Source: an uncultured Lachnospiraceae bacterium
Lineage (GTDB): Bacteria > Bacillota > Clostridia > Lachnospirales > Lachnospiraceae
Length of the DNA stretch: 64,000 bases
NCBI GenBank assembly: GCA_902493385.1
Contig: CABUPO010000007.1
Coordinates: forward strand, 75,557-139,556
Direction: 5' to 3'
The notes under the pieces were generated by a model. The model was not told the DNA's origin and did no database searches. It worked only from the letters and a program-made list of their open reading frames with translations. Positions 8,748 to 17,839 of the stretch are shown here, in pieces. The first letter of the stretch is position 1. Every line of letters begins with the position of its first letter. A program made the translations under genes and the position numbers.

Positions 8748-9752
8748 ATGCATATGGCAGACGCGCTTCTTGCACCTTCTGTTGCGGCAGTTATGTGTGC
8801 TGGAAGTGTTATTACAGCGGGATATTCAGTTAAGAAAATAAGGCTTGAAGATAATCCGGTTAAGATACCGGAAATGGGAGTTATGGGGGCTTTTGTTTTT
8901 GCAGCTCAAATGATTAATTTTACAATACCGGGTACGGGTTCCTCAGGACATCTGACTGGAGGAATGCTGCTTTCAGCTCTTCTGGGACCTTACGCGGGCT
9001 TTATTTCTATGATAGGGGTTCTGCTAATACAGTGCCTGTTTTTTGCTGACGGCGGGATTATGGCGCTTGGTGCAAATATATGGAATATGGCGTTTTACGG
9101 ATGTTTTGTGGGTGGAGGGATTATATGGAAAATTGCTATGAAGAATGGAGCTTCTAAGAAAAAAATATGTGCGGCGGGAATTTTAGGCTGTGTGGTTTCT
9201 ATGCAGCTGGGAGCGTTTTCCGTAACTGTCGAGACGCTTGCTTCGGGAATTACCGAGCTTCCGTTTACGGCATTTTTAGCGGCAATGCAGCCAATACACC
9301 TGGCTATAGGGCTTGTAGAAGGAATTATTACATCGGCTGTCCTGATATTTGTATATGAAGCGCAGCCAAAGCTTATATGGGGAATCAATGATAATAACGA
9401 TAATGGCAGGACGCCGGTTAAAAAGGTATTTGCAGTAACAGGTATATGTACTGTTATAATTGCAGGAGCGGTTTCGTTAGTTGCATCGGCGCTGCCTGAC
9501 GGACTTGAATGGTCCGTTGCAAGGGTGGCAGACGACGCTGAAATAACTGCGGCCGGCGGTATATATGACGTGCTTTCAGAAATACAGAATAAGCTTGCGG
9601 TTATGCCTGATTATGCTTTTAAGCATTCTGATACTGCCGCAGGAACCTCTGTCTCAGGAATTGCCGGGGCAGCCATTGTATTTACAGTATGTATTTTGTG
9701 CTGTTATCTGTTCAGGTTATTCAGAAAGAGAAGAAATCATGAAAAAGCTTGA
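8748..9752 (+). CDS. nikMN: ECF nickel transporter substrate component NikMN fusion
   Basis: A CbiM/NikM family membrane protein of 334 residues that binds and passes Ni(II) (or Co(II)) in an energy-coupling-factor transporter. The N-terminus MHMADALL supplies the metal-coordinating first residues including His2, and the repeated membrane helices with GGMLLSALLGPYAGF and NIWNMAFYG are typical. The last 90 residues include the PDGLEW motif of the NikN/PDGLE component followed by a final membrane helix, so M and N are fused. Co-location with larC favours nickel over cobalt. Overlaps nikQ by 14 bases. Confidence 0.88.
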   Translation: MHMADALLAPSVAAVMCAGSVITAGYSVKKIRLEDNPVKIPEMGVMGAFVFAAQMINFTIPGTGSSGHLTGGMLLSALLGPYAGFISMIGVLLIQCLFFADGGIMALGANIWNMAFYGCFVGGGIIWKIAMKNGASKKKICAAGILGCVVSMQLGAFSVTVETLASGITELPFTAFLAAMQPIHLAIGLVEGIITSAVLIFVYEAQPKLIWGINDNNDNGRTPVKKVFAVTGICTVIIAGAVSLVASALPDGLEWSVARVADDAEITAAGGIYDVLSEIQNKLAVMPDYAFKHSDTAAGTSVSGIAGAAIVFTVCILCCYLFRLFRKRRNHEKA

Positions 9753-10548
9753 GCGAGCCATACATGAGATATGCAGCATGGAAAAACAGGCGTCGCAGAA
9801 CAAATGGATAAATGAATTAAATGCATTGCCCAAGCTTATTGTAACGCTTTCGTATATTATTCTTCTCGTCTCATTTGATAAGTATGACGTTTGGGGAATA
9901 TGCTCAATGTTCGTGTATCCGGTGGTTTTATTTACTGCATGTGATATAGGATTTAAGAATTGTATAAAAAGAATATGGATTACTTTTCCATTAATATTAA
10001 TTTTGGGAGCCTGCAATCCGCTGTTTGACCGTGCGGTTATCGTAACGGCTTTCGGGATAGGCATAAGCGGTGGTGTGATATCGGCGTTTACATTATTTTT
10101 AAAAGGGATATTTGCCGTAATGGCTGCGTATCTTCTTATGATTACAACAACGATTGACGATATATGCATATCTCTTAGAAGAATACATATTCCAGAGGCT
10201 CTTGTTACGGTATTTCTTTTGACATACAGATATATCAACGTTTTGCTTAAAGAGACAAACCGGCTGATGGAAGCGTATCAGATGCGCGCCACAGGCGAAA
10301 AAGGAATCAGGTTTGGCGTATGGGGTTCTTTAGTCGGAGGGCTTTTAATCCGCAGCAGCTGCAGGGCTTACGCAGTGTATGACAGTATGAATATGCGAGG
10401 ATATGAAATGGCCTCCCATATGCTTTCGGAAGATAGTGTTAAGAATGGCAGGACGGCGGATGTGATATGGGCAGCCGCATGGATAATTATATTAATAATA
10501 TTTCGGATATTTCCTGTATTTTATATAATAGGAAATATCTTTGTATAA
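9739..10548 (+). CDS. nikQ: ECF nickel transporter transmembrane protein NikQ/CbiQ
   Basis: CbiQ-type T-component (269 residues) that couples the ATPase to the substrate-binding membrane protein. The ATG at 9739 is chosen because it follows AGAAAGAGAAG inside the nikMN end and gives the family-typical N-terminus; the frame is open further upstream but that part is unlike the family. Several membrane helices are visible, plus the coupling motif region TNRLMEAYQMRATGEKGIR and SCRAYAVYDSMNMRGYE. The gene is immediately followed by the ATPase gene, with its TAA abutting the next ATG. Confidence 0.88.
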   Translation: MKKLERAIHEICSMEKQASQNKWINELNALPKLIVTLSYIILLVSFDKYDVWGICSMFVYPVVLFTACDIGFKNCIKRIWITFPLILILGACNPLFDRAVIVTAFGIGISGGVISAFTLFLKGIFAVMAAYLLMITTTIDDICISLRRIHIPEALVTVFLLTYRYINVLLKETNRLMEAYQMRATGEKGIRFGVWGSLVGGLLIRSSCRAYAVYDSMNMRGYEMASHMLSEDSVKNGRTADVIWAAAWIIILIIFRIFPVFYIIGNIFV

Positions 10549-11310
10549 ATGAAAGAAGAGATAAAGATGAATGCCGGCAGGATAACGATTAATCATATGT
10601 CATTTGGATATGACGGCAGCAGAAAAATATTTGAAAATTTCAGCCTTAAGGTTAATCCGGGCGAAAGAGTAGGGATTGTGGGTGAAAACGGCGTAGGTAA
10701 GTCAACGCTTTTAAGGCTTATTGCAGGACTTAATATTGATTTTTCAGGAGATATTCTTATAAACGATATCGGCGTATCCAAAAAAACTCTTAAAGATATA
10801 AGAAAAGATATGGGTTACGTGTTTCAGGATGCAGATAACCAGCTTTTTATGTCAACTGTGTATGAGGACGTTGCATTTGCGCCAAGGAATTATGGAATGC
10901 GAGGCTCTGCATTAGATGCATGCGTGAAGCAGGCGTTAGCAAAGGTCGGAATAGAGGAGCTTTTCGACAGACCGGTATATCATTTGTCGGGCGGAGAAAA
11001 AAAGCTTGCGTCAATTGCCGGAGTTCTTGCAATGGAGCCGGGAATTATAATGTTTGATGAACCAGGCGTTGCGCTTGACCCGCGTAACAGAATGAATCTG
11101 ATTAATATTTTAAATGAATTATCACAGACAATTTTAATAACCTCGCATGATATGGACTTTATTTTGGATACCTGCGACAGGACGATACTTTTGTATAAGG
11201 GGAGTATAATTAAAGACGGAAAATCAAAAGATATACTTTTTGATAAAAAAGTTCTTGAAGATTGTGGGCTTATGCTTCCTCTAAGCGCGAAATATAAGAA
11301 AATAACATGA
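10549..11310 (+). CDS. nikO: ECF nickel transporter ATP-binding protein NikO/CbiO
   Basis: ABC ATPase (253 residues) that drives the NikMNQ transporter. Walker A GENGVGKST at about residues 45-53, Q-loop segment VFQDADNQLF, signature LSGGEKK, Walker B IIMFDEP and the switch His in ITSHDMDF are all present. The ATG at 10549 directly follows the nikQ stop; the second ATG at 10567 behind AAAGAAGAG is an equally possible start. It ends the larC-nikMN-nikQ-nikO operon, which is closed by a strong hairpin. Confidence 0.9.
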   Translation: MKEEIKMNAGRITINHMSFGYDGSRKIFENFSLKVNPGERVGIVGENGVGKSTLLRLIAGLNIDFSGDILINDIGVSKKTLKDIRKDMGYVFQDADNQLFMSTVYEDVAFAPRNYGMRGSALDACVKQALAKVGIEELFDRPVYHLSGGEKKLASIAGVLAMEPGIIMFDEPGVALDPRNRMNLINILNELSQTILITSHDMDFILDTCDRTILLYKGSIIKDGKSKDILFDKKVLEDCGLMLPLSAKYKKIT

Positions 11311-11376
11311 CTTCCGGTATATCATAAGCTTTAGGACTGTTTTCCTGAAATCCCTGATATGCCGGAAGTTTTCTGT
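11311..11376. terminator. Hairpin closing the larC-nik operon
   Basis: Arms CTTCCGGTATATCA (11311-11324) and TGATATGCCGGAAG (11355-11368) form a 14-bp stem with one mismatch, followed by TTTTCTG. It starts at the nikO stop and lies between convergent genes, so it may serve both. Confidence 0.65.
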
Positions 11377-11378
11377 AA

Positions 11379-12314
11379 TTAAGAACTGATAATAGTTCCG
11401 GTTTTTCCTTTTACAGCTTCAAGAGCGTTATCGACATGCGTTATTATAGCGCGCCTTTTTGGAGCAGAGGTTACAAACGATATTGACGCTTCCATTTTAG
11501 GCTGTGTAGTTATAGGGTCAAAATGGTCTGCGTGCGTAAGAGCAAGGGCTTCTTCGGCGGTAATTCTTTTAATTGGTTCTTCATTATCGTCGCCCTGATT
11601 GATGTGAAGATGATTGGTCTCCGTAAGGAATAGTAATGTAGAAGCATCAAGCTGGTCGGCAAGCTTGGCGGCGGTATAATCCTTTTCGATTATTGCGCTC
11701 GCACCCTTCAGTGTTGTGCCTTGTTCAAGTACAGGGATTCCTCCGCCTCCGGCTGCTATAACAACCTGGCCTGCTTCACATAGTGTGCGTATCGCATCTA
11801 TTTCATATATATCTATAGGCTTTGGCGAAGCAATTATTCTTCTGTATCCTCCATTACCATCATTTACTACATAATTACCCTTTTCTTCTTCCATATCGGC
11901 GTCTTCCCTGGACATATGGCGTCCGATAATTTTGGTAGGGTTATTAAATGCTTTGTCAAAAGGGTCAACCTTAACCTGTGTTATTATAGTTGAAACTGTC
12001 TTGTATATGCCCCGGTTGAGCAGCTCGCTTCTTATGGCGTTCTGAAGATCGTAACCTATGTAGCCCTGACTCATTGCACCGCATAAAGATACCGGAGCAG
12101 CCGTATATTTGGAATCAAGCCTGCTGAATTCGTTCATGGCAGTCTGTATCATGCCAATCTGGGCTCCGTTACTGTGAGTGACAACTACTCTGTATTTTTC
12201 TTCTATGAGGTCCGCTACTGCCTGAGCGGCTTTTGTTACATTTTTTTTCTGTTCAGGGAAAGTATCGCCGAAGCAGTTACGGCCAAGAGCCACTACAATA
12301 ATATTATTATTCAT
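11379..12314 (-). CDS. arcC: Carbamate kinase homologue
   Basis: Amino-acid-kinase-fold protein of 311 residues that aligns along its whole length with carbamate kinases, which make ATP from carbamoyl phosphate. The glycine-rich IAAGGGGIPV loop and the KMEASISFV end are family-like. Two usually strict motifs differ: ALGGNAL is ALGRNCFG and THGNGPQVG is THSNGAQIG. The start at 12314 follows AAAAGAGGT with a 6-base gap; an upstream in-frame ATG has no such site. No arginine deiminase, ornithine carbamoyltransferase or purine-catabolic gene lies nearby, so the source of carbamoyl phosphate, or even the reaction, is open. Confidence 0.75.
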   Translation of the reverse strand: MNNNIIVVALGRNCFGDTFPEQKKNVTKAAQAVADLIEEKYRVVVTHSNGAQIGMIQTAMNEFSRLDSKYTAAPVSLCGAMSQGYIGYDLQNAIRSELLNRGIYKTVSTIITQVKVDPFDKAFNNPTKIIGRHMSREDADMEEEKGNYVVNDGNGGYRRIIASPKPIDIYEIDAIRTLCEAGQVVIAAGGGGIPVLEQGTTLKGASAIIEKDYTAAKLADQLDASTLLFLTETNHLHINQGDDNEEPIKRITAEEALALTHADHFDPITTQPKMEASISFVTSAPKRRAIITHVDNALEAVKGKTGTIISS

Positions 12315-12393
12315 ACAATTACCTCTTTTCGTCATTCATACAAATATTATATAATATTATAAATGAAATGAAAATGATTTTTTATATATATAA

Positions 12394-12422
12394 TTCCAAT
12401 TAGTATGCACGTATGTTATAAT
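12394..12422 (+). promoter_or_regulatory. Extended -10 promoter before the PHP gene
   Basis: A perfect TATAAT at 12417-12422 is preceded by TGT (extended -10); the -35 at 12394-12399 (TTCCAA) is poor with a 17-base spacer. It would drive the PHP-UDPGP-GH2 operon. Confidence 0.5.
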
Positions 12423-12472
12423 TCTTCCATAAGAGTGGCTTAAATAAATACATTTTAAAGGGGACATATACA

Positions 12473-13168
12473 GTGTTATACAGATATGAAACGCACTTGC
12501 ATACAAAAGAAGCAAGTGCATGTGCAAGAACGAATGCAAAAGATTATATTAAGGCTTATAAGAATGCCGGATATTCAGGTATTATAGTAACAGATCATTT
12601 TTTTAATGGTAATACAGCTGTGCCGCGTAATCTTATATGGAAAGAGAGAGTGAAGCTGTTTTGTGATGGTTATGAAAAGGCTGCCGAAGAAGGTTATAAG
12701 GAAAATTTTCATGTGTTTTTTGGATGGGAGGCAGGCTTTTTTGGAACGGAGTTTCTTATATATGGTCTTGATAAGGAATGGCTTCTTAATCATGACGATA
12801 TACTTTCGTGGTCAGTTGAAAAGCAGTATCAGATGGTAAAAGAAGGCGGCGGAATGGTAATTCATGCACATCCGTACCGTGAAGCGCCGTATATTCCTGA
12901 GATAAGGCTGTATCCTGATTATGTAGACGGAGTGGAGGTGTATAATACGTCTAATGATAATCTGGATATTATGTTTAATAAAAGAGCATATGAATATGCA
13001 AAGAAGCATGATTTTCCAATGACCGGAGGCTCTGATATTCATTCGCTGCCGCCAATGGCAGGAGGAATGGAGTTTGATTACGAGCTTAAAAGCATACAGG
13101 ATTTTATTGATGCTGTTAATAATAAAAAAGGAAAAGTTTTAGGATTAGAGGAGGAATCAGAATTATGA
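12473..13168 (+). CDS. PHP-domain phosphoesterase
   Basis: A 231-residue protein of the polymerase and histidinol phosphatase (PHP) superfamily, metal-dependent phosphoesterases. Motif I YETHLHTKEAS, motif II IIVTDHFFNG, IHAHPYRE and the C-terminal GGSDIHSLPP provide the expected His/Asp metal ligands. The start is a GTG at 12473 behind AAGGGGAC. It overlaps the following nucleotidyltransferase gene by four bases (ATGA), so the two are coupled. The substrate is unknown; histidinol phosphatase is unlikely because no his gene is near. Confidence 0.85.
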   Translation: MLYRYETHLHTKEASACARTNAKDYIKAYKNAGYSGIIVTDHFFNGNTAVPRNLIWKERVKLFCDGYEKAAEEGYKENFHVFFGWEAGFFGTEFLIYGLDKEWLLNHDDILSWSVEKQYQMVKEGGGMVIHAHPYREAPYIPEIRLYPDYVDGVEVYNTSNDNLDIMFNKRAYEYAKKHDFPMTGGSDIHSLPPMAGGMEFDYELKSIQDFIDAVNNKKGKVLGLEEESEL

Positions 13169-14394
13169 ATTATAATGAAGCAAAAGAATTACTTTCTGCA
13201 AAGGGACAGAGTCATCTGCTCAGGTATTATGACGAATTGTCAAAGCAGGAGCAGGAGAGTCTGTTAGCACAGATAGCAGGTATAGATTTTTCAGTTCTTG
13301 CCGAGCTTGATAAAAAGAACAGCGGAATGATTGAAAGAGGGCATATTGAGCCGCTTGGCGCGCTTACGATACCTGAGATTGACAGGAAAAAGGATTATTT
13401 TGAAAAAATAGGAACTGATGCAATTAAGCAGTGTAAAGTAGGCGCAATACTTCTTGCCGGAGGACAGGGAACAAGACTTGGTTATGATAAGCCGAAGGGA
13501 ACCTTCAATGTTGGCGTGACTAAAGATTTGTATATATTTGAATGCCTTATTAACAATCTTATGGAAGTTGTGAATAAAGCCGGAAGTTATGTGCCGCTTG
13601 CGATTATGACAAGCGACATCAATTATGAATATACTAAGAAGTTTATGGTTGAGCATGACTATTTTGGTTACGATAGCAGCTATGTATATTTCTTTATCCA
13701 GGATATGGCTCCGGCGACGGATTACAATGGAAAAATATATCTTGCAGATAAAGGTAAGATAGCGATGTCTCCGAATGGAAACGGAGGGTGGTTTACATCG
13801 TTTGTAAACGCGGGCCTTTTAGACGTATTTACCGGATACGGAGTTGAATGGATGAATGTATTTGCAGTAGACAATGTTCTTCAGAAAATTGCGGACCCAT
13901 GCTTTGTTGGAGCTGCGATAGATTCAGGAAGAGTAAGCGCGGCGAAGGTTGTAAGCAAAGCGTTTCCGGAGGAAAAAGTAGGGCTTTTGTGTACGGAGGA
14001 TAAGAGACCTTCAATCGTAGAGTATTATGAGATGACAGATGAGATGATGTACTCAAAGGATGAGAATGGAGTACCGCTGTATAATTACGGCGTTATACTT
14101 AACTACCTGTTCAGCCTTGAAGAACTTAAACGTATTATGGAGGATCCGCTTCCGGTTCATATTGTTGAAAAGAAGATACCGCATATTGATGAAAACGCGC
14201 GCCTGATAAAGCCTGACGAGCCTAACGGATATAAGTATGAGCTGCTTGTGCTGGATGTTATTCATCTTATGAGAGACTGTTTGTCTTACGAGGTAGTCCG
14301 TGACAGAGAATTTGCACCGATAAAGAGCCTGACAGGCGTGGATTCGCTTGAAACGGCAAGAGAGCTTTTAAGAAAGAATGGTATAGAATATTAA
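13165..14394 (+). CDS. UDP-sugar pyrophosphorylase (UDPGP family)
   Basis: A 409-residue nucleotidyltransferase of the eukaryote-like UDPGP family, which makes UDP-glucose, UDP-GlcNAc or related sugars from UTP and the sugar-1-phosphate. The nucleotide-binding motif LLAGGQGTRLGYDKPKG is at about residues 95-111, and IAMSPNGNGGWFTSF corresponds to the conserved uridine/sugar site. The AGGAGG-like site lies in the end of the PHP gene. It is followed after one base by the GH2 gene, suggesting sugar processing inside the cell with re-activation of the released sugar. Which sugar is used cannot be read from the sequence. Confidence 0.82.
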   Translation: MNYNEAKELLSAKGQSHLLRYYDELSKQEQESLLAQIAGIDFSVLAELDKKNSGMIERGHIEPLGALTIPEIDRKKDYFEKIGTDAIKQCKVGAILLAGGQGTRLGYDKPKGTFNVGVTKDLYIFECLINNLMEVVNKAGSYVPLAIMTSDINYEYTKKFMVEHDYFGYDSSYVYFFIQDMAPATDYNGKIYLADKGKIAMSPNGNGGWFTSFVNAGLLDVFTGYGVEWMNVFAVDNVLQKIADPCFVGAAIDSGRVSAAKVVSKAFPEEKVGLLCTEDKRPSIVEYYEMTDEMMYSKDENGVPLYNYGVILNYLFSLEELKRIMEDPLPVHIVEKKIPHIDENARLIKPDEPNGYKYELLVLDVIHLMRDCLSYEVVRDREFAPIKSLTGVDSLETARELLRKNGIEY

Positions 14395-14395
14395 A

Positions 14396-17300
14396 ATGAA
14401 AGAATTATTTAACGACGGATGGAGTTTTAGAAAAGTATTGCCGGATGGCAGCAGGAGTGATTGGCAGCCGGTGGATATTCCGCACGACTGGCAGATATAT
14501 GATGCTTTTTCGTTATATGAGAATGCAGAAGGCTGGTATTATAAGGAATTTTTCTGCGATGCTGTAGAGGATGGGCGCATTTTTCTTAGATTTGACGGCG
14601 TGTATATGGATACGTCTGTATGGATAAATGATGAAAAGGCGTTTGAATGGAAATACGGCTATTCAACTTTTGAATTTGAAATAACGTCGTTTCTGCATAA
14701 TGGCAGCAATAATATAAAAGTCAGGGTAATCTATATGTCTCCTAATTCAAGGTGGTATTCGGGAGCCGGAATATACAGAAACGTATGGATTATCAGAAAG
14801 CCCAAAGCATGTCTTGTTTCTGATGGAACGTATATACACACAGAGCCTTCAGATTCCGGAAAATGGGTGCTTAACGTAAGCAGCGAGACGGATATTCCGG
14901 AAGAATATTCTGATAATTTTTATACGGCATACAGTCTTTTAGACAGAGACGGCAAAGAAGTGGCCGGCGAGTTTTCTGCGCCGTCTGTAAAAGTAAATGA
15001 TGTTACAGCGTGGGACATTGATAATCCGTATCTGTATACGCTTAAGGTTAAGCTGTATGTTAATAATGAGCTTTGCGACAGTGAAGATATACGTTTTGGT
15101 TTCAGGACAATAGACTACCGTCCTGACGGAGGATTTTTCCTTAATGGGAAGCATATAAAGCTGAAGGGTGCGTGTATGCACCACGACCTTGGATGTCTTG
15201 GCGCAGCGGTAAATAAAGCGGCGATAAAGCGTCAGCTTGACATATTAAAATCAATGGGCGTTAACGCAGTACGAACTGCTCACAACATGCCTGCGCCTGA
15301 GCTTATGGAGCTTGCATCGGAGGAAGGCATACTTATTGTTTCAGAAGCATTTGACATGTGGGAAATGAGTAAGACTGCTTATGACTATGCAAGATTTTTT
15401 GACGGCTGGTATAAAAAAGACGTCCGAAGCTGGATAAGACGCGATTGTAATTATCCGTGCGTTATCATGTGGAGTATCGGTAATGAAATATATGATACCC
15501 ATGCGGGAGAAAGGGGAGAGGAGCTTACCCGTATGCTTATAAAAGAGGTTTATCTGCACGACGCTATGCATAACGCGCCTGTTACTATAGGCTCTAATTA
15601 TATGCCCTGGGAAAATGCACAAAAATGCGCGGACATAGTAAAGCTTGCGGGATATAATTATGCAGAAGCTTATTACGAAACCCATCATGAGGAGCATCCG
15701 GACTGGGTGATATACGGAAGTGAGACGGGTTCTGTTGTACAAAGTCGTGGAATATACCATTTTCCGGCGGACGCAAATATATTAAGTGATGATGATATGC
15801 AGTGTTCGTCGCTTCTTAACAGTACGACAAGCTGGGGCGCGGTAAGTCTTGAAAAGTGTATTACTGACGACAGAGACGCATCATTTTCGGCAGGCATGTT
15901 TGTATGGAGCGGCTTTGATTATATAGGCGAACCGACCCCGTACCATACAAGAAATTCATATTTCGGACAGATAGACACCGCTGGTTTTGCCAAGGATTCT
16001 TACTATATATACAAGGCGGAATGGACGGATTATAAGACAGAACCTATGGTTCATTTGTTTCCATACTGGGATTTTAATGAAGGTCAGATTATTGACGTTA
16101 TGGTATGCAGCAATGCGCCTGAGGTTGAGTTGTTTTTAAACGGCGCTTCGCTCGGAGCGCGGGAAATAGACCATATTAACGGAAAAGAGCTTGTTGCAAG
16201 GTGGAAGGTTCCATATCAGAAGGGTACGATTAAAGCCGTTGCTTATGATGAATCAGGAAACGTTATTGCAGAGGATTCGCACGCATCATTTAAGGATGCA
16301 GAAAATATAATTATAACGCCTGACAAGACCGTAATGAAGGCTGACGGTGAAGACCTTATATTTGTTACAGTATCAGCAGACGACTGTGACGGCAATCCGG
16401 TGGAAAATGCATCTAATAGAATAAATGTCACTGTTTCGGGGGCAGGACGTCTTTTGGGACTGGATAACGGCGACAGTACGGATGCAGACCAGTATAAAGG
16501 AACCAGTAAAAGGCTGTTTTCCGGAAAGCTTTTGATTGTAATTGCCGCAAGGACAGAGCCGGGAGCAATATATCTTAAGGTTACGTCGCCGGGACTGAAT
16601 GCTTCTGAAATGACGTTTATTTCAGAAAAAGCAGACGTAAGAACAGGAATATCTGCAAATGAGCATATCATACCGGACGGTGAGGCAAATGATGAAATAC
16701 CGGCAAGAAAGCTCGAAATAAAATCAGATATTAATTCATTTACGGCTGATATGAAAGAAGCTGACGCATATGTGAGTATTTATCCTGAAAATGCCTCATA
16801 CAGTGATGTTGTTTTCTCGGCGGCTGACGATAACGGAGTGAAATCAAATATTGCAGATATTAAGCAGGACGGAAGAAAAGCTCATATTACGGCGCTTGGA
16901 GACGGAACGTTCAGGCTCAGATGCACGTGTGCGAACGGAACTGACCATATGGATATAATTTCTGAAAAGGAATACACTGTAAGCGGGCTTGGAAGCAGAT
17001 GTCTTAATCCTTACGATTTTATATCGGCAAGCCTGTATGCAGAAAGTGAAGGAAATATAACCTGCGGCAATGAAAAGGGAGTTGCCACTCCGCGAGATAA
17101 CAGGAGTATTCTTTTTTATGACAATATTGATTTTGGAGAATGGGGCTCGGATACAATTACAATACCGATATTTGAACTTGAAAACGCTCCGCTGGAATTT
17201 GAAATATGGGAGGGAGCGCCGTATAAAGAAGGAAGCGTAAAGCTTCTTAATGCGGTATATAGAAAGCCGTCTGTGTGGAACACATACCAGGAAGAGACGT

Positions 17301-17761
17301 TTGTGCTGAAAAAGCCTTTAAAAGGAGTGACTGGCGTCGGATTTGTATTTACAAGAAAGGCTCATATCAAAGGATTTTCGTTTAAGCGCGACAACAGGGC
17401 GTTTAAGTTAAATTATCCGGCCGTATGCAAAAAGATATACGGAGATACTTTTACTGTAAATGACGACGCTGTGTGTGGAATTGGCAATAACGTAACGTTT
17501 GTATATGATAATATGGATTTTGAAGAAGGAGCGGCAAGAATTGTCATATGTGGAAGAACAGACCTGCCTAATAATACAGTACATATACGGTTCAGAAAAG
17601 GTGATGAAAGCATTAATAAAATTATTGAATTTGGATATGCGGATGATTATACCGAGAGAGCATATGAGATATCGGGAATAAATGGCGGGTATGATGAAGT
17701 GTTATTCGTATTCCTTCCGGGAAGTAATTTTGATTTTAAATGGTTCAGATTTGAAAAATAA
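14396..17761 (+). CDS. Glycoside hydrolase family 2 enzyme, beta-galactosidase-like
   Basis: A 1121-residue GH2 enzyme without signal peptide. It has the N-terminal jelly roll (WQPVDIPHDWQIYD), immunoglobulin-like domain and TIM barrel with acid/base Glu364 in MWSIGNEIYD and nucleophile Glu443 in YGSETGS. A DUF4982-type Ig domain and a GH2 C-terminal domain (DGEDLIFVTVSADDCDGNPV) follow. The last 170 residues contain two similar beta-rich modules (YDNIDFGEWGSDTI and YDNMDFEEGAARI) like CBM6-type or CBM71-type units. Galactosidase is the commonest activity, but glucuronidase and others share the fold. It starts one base after the UDPGP gene with little ribosome binding site of its own, so translation is coupled. 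Confidence 0.85.
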   Translation: MKELFNDGWSFRKVLPDGSRSDWQPVDIPHDWQIYDAFSLYENAEGWYYKEFFCDAVEDGRIFLRFDGVYMDTSVWINDEKAFEWKYGYSTFEFEITSFLHNGSNNIKVRVIYMSPNSRWYSGAGIYRNVWIIRKPKACLVSDGTYIHTEPSDSGKWVLNVSSETDIPEEYSDNFYTAYSLLDRDGKEVAGEFSAPSVKVNDVTAWDIDNPYLYTLKVKLYVNNELCDSEDIRFGFRTIDYRPDGGFFLNGKHIKLKGACMHHDLGCLGAAVNKAAIKRQLDILKSMGVNAVRTAHNMPAPELMELASEEGILIVSEAFDMWEMSKTAYDYARFFDGWYKKDVRSWIRRDCNYPCVIMWSIGNEIYDTHAGERGEELTRMLIKEVYLHDAMHNAPVTIGSNYMPWENAQKCADIVKLAGYNYAEAYYETHHEEHPDWVIYGSETGSVVQSRGIYHFPADANILSDDDMQCSSLLNSTTSWGAVSLEKCITDDRDASFSAGMFVWSGFDYIGEPTPYHTRNSYFGQIDTAGFAKDSYYIYKAEWTDYKTEPMVHLFPYWDFNEGQIIDVMVCSNAPEVELFLNGASLGAREIDHINGKELVARWKVPYQKGTIKAVAYDESGNVIAEDSHASFKDAENIIITPDKTVMKADGEDLIFVTVSADDCDGNPVENASNRINVTVSGAGRLLGLDNGDSTDADQYKGTSKRLFSGKLLIVIAARTEPGAIYLKVTSPGLNASEMTFISEKADVRTGISANEHIIPDGEANDEIPARKLEIKSDINSFTADMKEADAYVSIYPENASYSDVVFSAADDNGVKSNIADIKQDGRKAHITALGDGTFRLRCTCANGTDHMDIISEKEYTVSGLGSRCLNPYDFISASLYAESEGNITCGNEKGVATPRDNRSILFYDNIDFGEWGSDTITIPIFELENAPLEFEIWEGAPYKEGSVKLLNAVYRKPSVWNTYQEETFVLKKPLKGVTGVGFVFTRKAHIKGFSFKRDNRAFKLNYPAVCKKIYGDTFTVNDDAVCGIGNNVTFVYDNMDFEEGAARIVICGRTDLPNNTVHIRFRKGDESINKIIEFGYADDYTERAYEISGINGGYDEVLFVFLPGSNFDFKWFRFEK

Positions 17762-17770
17762 TAAAAACCC

Positions 17771-17814
17771 TTGCAAATATGTATTACATACGCTATAATA
17801 TGTAATACATATTT
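17771..17814 (+). promoter_or_regulatory. Sigma-A promoter embedded in a long perfect inverted repeat
   Basis: The -35 TTGCAA (17771-17776) and -10 TATAAT (17794-17799) have a 17-base spacer. A perfect inverted repeat with 16-bp arms (17775-17790 and 17799-17814) and an 8-base loop covers the whole spacer and the start site; each arm contains the near-palindromic TGTATTACA / TGTAATACA. A T run follows, so it could also end the upstream GH2 transcript. Confidence 0.7.
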
Positions 17815-17839
17815 TTTTGGAAAGGAAGGTATTATTTTA

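Noticed and set aside
9565..9738. N-terminal extension of nikQ
   Set aside because: It overlaps the nikMN gene in another frame and lacks similarity; the ATG at 9739 has the ribosome binding site.
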